Origin: Natrialba aegyptia DSM 13077
Lineage (GTDB): Archaea > Halobacteriota > Halobacteria > Halobacteriales > Natrialbaceae
Direction: 5' to 3'
DNA length: 64,000 nt
Assembly: GCF_000337535.1 (NCBI RefSeq)
Contig: NZ_AOIP01000015.1
Location: forward strand, 451,259 to 515,258
Shown: in pieces, positions 62,533 to 64,000 of the stretch
How positions within the stretch are numbered: position 1 is the first letter of the stretch
How the letters are laid out: each line of letters begins with the position of its first letter
The notes under the pieces: generated by a model
The model's input: the letters and a program-made list of their open reading frames with translations, nothing else
Told to the model about the DNA's origin: nothing
The model's database searches: none
Made by a program: the position numbers and the translations under genes

Positions 62533-63411
62533 ATGGACGTAGTGAAACGAGTTCACATCGTGCCGCTCGGCTACGAGTACGATCGGATCTGTGAGCCGAT
62601 CCGGACCCAGCGGGCCGACCTGGTCTATCTGCTCGAACCGACTGCGGACACCGATGAATCTCGAACCCAAGTGGCGGCGGACACCGAGGTCGCCGAGGAT
62701 TCCGAGGACTCCGAGCGACGGACGGCGGATCGTTCCCAGCCGACCTATCACGCCGACCTGCGCGACGAACTCGACGCGATCGTTCCCGAAGTGCGGACGT
62801 GGGCGTGCGATCTGACGGACGTGTACGCCGTGCTGGGGGCCGTGACGACGATCGCCTCGAAGCATCCGGACGACGACGTCTCCGTGAACGTTTCCGGTGC
62901 GGGAACGATCGCCGCGATCGGGGCGACGATCGCGTGTATGGACGGCTCGACCGACGCGCGAGCGTACTACGTGGAACCAGAATCCTACGCCCACGACGGC
63001 AGACGGGAACCGGCCTCGACCGGCATCGCCGCGGTCGAACGGCTGCCGACGTATCCGGTCGACTCGCCGACGCCCGACCAGGTTGCGATTCTCGGGTTTC
63101 TCCGCGATCCGAGCGAGTGGGACGGGTTCCACGCGGATCGGACCGCGCCGCCGAAGAAGAAAGACCTCATCGAGTTCGCGCGGGATCGCGGGCTCTCGTT
63201 CATGGCCGATCGCCAGTCGCCCGAGGAGCGAGCCGGCGAGGACAAGGGTGCCTTTCGCGTCCTCGATACGCACGTTCTCGACCCGCTAGTGGCAGACGGG
63301 TACGTCACGATCGAGTCGGTCGGCCGCCGTCGCGTCGTCTCTCTCACGGAGCAAGGAGACAACGCCTACCGCGCGTTCAAACACAAGCTCTCGGCGGTCA
63401 ACGGGGAGTGA
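62533..63411 (+). CDS. HFX_2341/DUF6293-type regulator: Rossmann-like sensor plus winged helix
   Basis: A 292-residue protein. The N-terminal domain (about 1-150) has a Rossmann-like order with VKRVHIVPLGYEYDRICEPI, VSVNVSGAGTIAAIGATIAC and a nucleotide-binding-like S/G loop, similar in layout to CARF domains. The C-terminal 120 residues form a winged helix (KKKDLIEFARDRGLSFMADR to RRVVSLTEQGDNAYRAFK). From memory this family is called HFX_2341 or DUF6293. Ligand and targets are unknown, and no CRISPR or toxin genes are near it. An Asp/Glu-rich insert lies at about 35-70. Confidence 0.8.
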   Translation: MDVVKRVHIVPLGYEYDRICEPIRTQRADLVYLLEPTADTDESRTQVAADTEVAEDSEDSERRTADRSQPTYHADLRDELDAIVPEVRTWACDLTDVYAVLGAVTTIASKHPDDDVSVNVSGAGTIAAIGATIACMDGSTDARAYYVEPESYAHDGRREPASTGIAAVERLPTYPVDSPTPDQVAILGFLRDPSEWDGFHADRTAPPKKKDLIEFARDRGLSFMADRQSPEERAGEDKGAFRVLDTHVLDPLVADGYVTIESVGRRRVVSLTEQGDNAYRAFKHKLSAVNGE

Positions 63412-63441
63412 GACAGCGGCAAAACGAAACGGCCGGACGGC

Positions 63442-63969
63442 TTAGCGCTCTTCGACGACCAGCGCGTGGAGTTTCGTCCCGAGCCGAGCTAGCTCGAGAT
63501 CGCGTCGGATGCGGGCGGCGTGGGTGCGAAGGGCTCGTTCGTCGAGTCCGATTGCGGCGTCATCGGAGCACGTAGTCGCTCGCTCTGCCCGGCCGAGGAG
63601 CCAGGGCGCAGCAGCAGCGAGTGCAGGGCGGCAGTTCGGACGGGGCTGCGTCGCGGACCGGACCGCAGTCAGCAGTTCCTCCGTCACGATGAGGTGCCGG
63701 CGGAGCGTACGGATCTCCGCGGCGTCAGCGGGTGGGGTCAGATGGCTCGCAATCATCGCGTCGGCTCCCCGAATCGAATCGGGGTCGACATCGAATACGG
63801 CCGCGAGCCGCTCACATTCGAGCGTCGCGTGTCGACTGCGCCGACTCGCGAGTCGAATCGCACCGAGGACGGCGGCGGTGTGACCGAACTCGAATGCGGC
63901 CAGTTCTCCCGCATGGTCGAACGCAGTCCCAGCAACCTCGCCGAGCGCGTCGACATTGAGACGACTCAC
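63442..63969 (-). CDS. Uncharacterised helical protein
   Basis: A 175-residue, Ala/Arg/Leu-rich protein predicted to be all-helical (AFEFGHTAAVLGAIRLASRR, EIRTLRRHLIVTEELLTAVR, RRDLELARLGTKLHALVVEE). I recognise no family. It ends with a charged C-terminus and has no membrane span. It is convergent with the DUF6293-type gene and begins 31 nt before the window end. Confidence 0.6.
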   Translation of the reverse strand: MSRLNVDALGEVAGTAFDHAGELAAFEFGHTAAVLGAIRLASRRSRHATLECERLAAVFDVDPDSIRGADAMIASHLTPPADAAEIRTLRRHLIVTEELLTAVRSATQPRPNCRPALAAAAPWLLGRAERATTCSDDAAIGLDERALRTHAARIRRDLELARLGTKLHALVVEER

Positions 63970-64000
63970 TGCCTGCTCGACGGAGACCGACTCCGCCGTT

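Overview
The window is a gap-poor, GC-rich stretch of a halophilic archaeon (class Halobacteria; the protein set would fit the Natrialbales, though genus cannot be told from sequence alone). The evidence is the very acidic proteome (Asp/Glu-rich, few Lys), the archaellum and CheF genes, geranylgeranylglyceryl phosphate synthase, thermosome, LonB, tRNA genes without encoded CCA, a tRNA-Met intron, and many genes whose TATA-like box lies 25-30 nt before the start codon (leaderless transcripts).

Region 1 (0.2-18.5 kb) is the motility locus. cheY and a double-domain cheC lie on the + strand. On the - strand, in transcription order, come two archaellins, arlF, arlG, arlCE, arlJ, a 44-residue membrane protein, a very large ArlD-like protein, arlH, arlI and cheF. 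A 264-residue Gln/Pro-rich + strand gene interrupts this block. Beyond the archaellins lie a small zinc-ribbon gene, a second cheF and a HEAT-repeat gene whose Halobacterium counterparts connect the Che system to the motor. CheA, CheW and the receptors are not in the window.

Region 2 (17.7-36.6 kb) holds a Tat lipoprotein, a large CARDB-like surface protein, and mixed housekeeping genes: FxsA, a DUF255 thioredoxin-like protein, a TrmB-type regulator, MptA, a VOC protein, an RlaP-type nucleotidyltransferase, a likely haloarchaeal RNA polymerase epsilon protein, a DsbA-like protein, NAD kinase and NAD synthetase. Four tRNA genes (Ile, Gly, Thr, intron-containing Met) lie between 22.1 and 36.6 kb. 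Between 26.6 and 29.4 kb are five same-strand copies of a 35-nt element that begins with a TATA-like box; short hairpins or T-tracts follow. I do not recognise it, and it is the best candidate for something undescribed. A frameshifted methyltransferase tail lies among the copies.

Region 3 (37-55 kb) contains an Hsp20-like protein, a radical SAM protein and TRAM protein pair, a GGGP synthase, a YkgJ/MBL/winged-helix cluster, a methyltransferase, a GT2 glycosyltransferase, a DUF368 lipid-carrier translocase, an amidohydrolase, a thermosome subunit without the usual GGM tail, a HalOD1 protein, an overlapping SAM hydrolase/NadM pair, membrane LonB and a CPBP protease.

Region 4 (54.8-64 kb) is the trpCBA operon followed by the ADH-synthase gene, so aromatic amino-acid genes are together. 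Three GTAC cores spaced exactly 10 bp lie just before trpC. An MGMT-like protein lacking the acceptor cysteine is divergent from it. The rest is a NUP-family protein, a SprT-like protein, a HAD hydrolase, an HFX_2341/DUF6293-type regulator and two uncharacterised genes.

Across the window, many conserved enzymes carry low-complexity acidic or Ser/Gln/Pro/Thr-rich insertions encoded by short in-frame tandem repeats.
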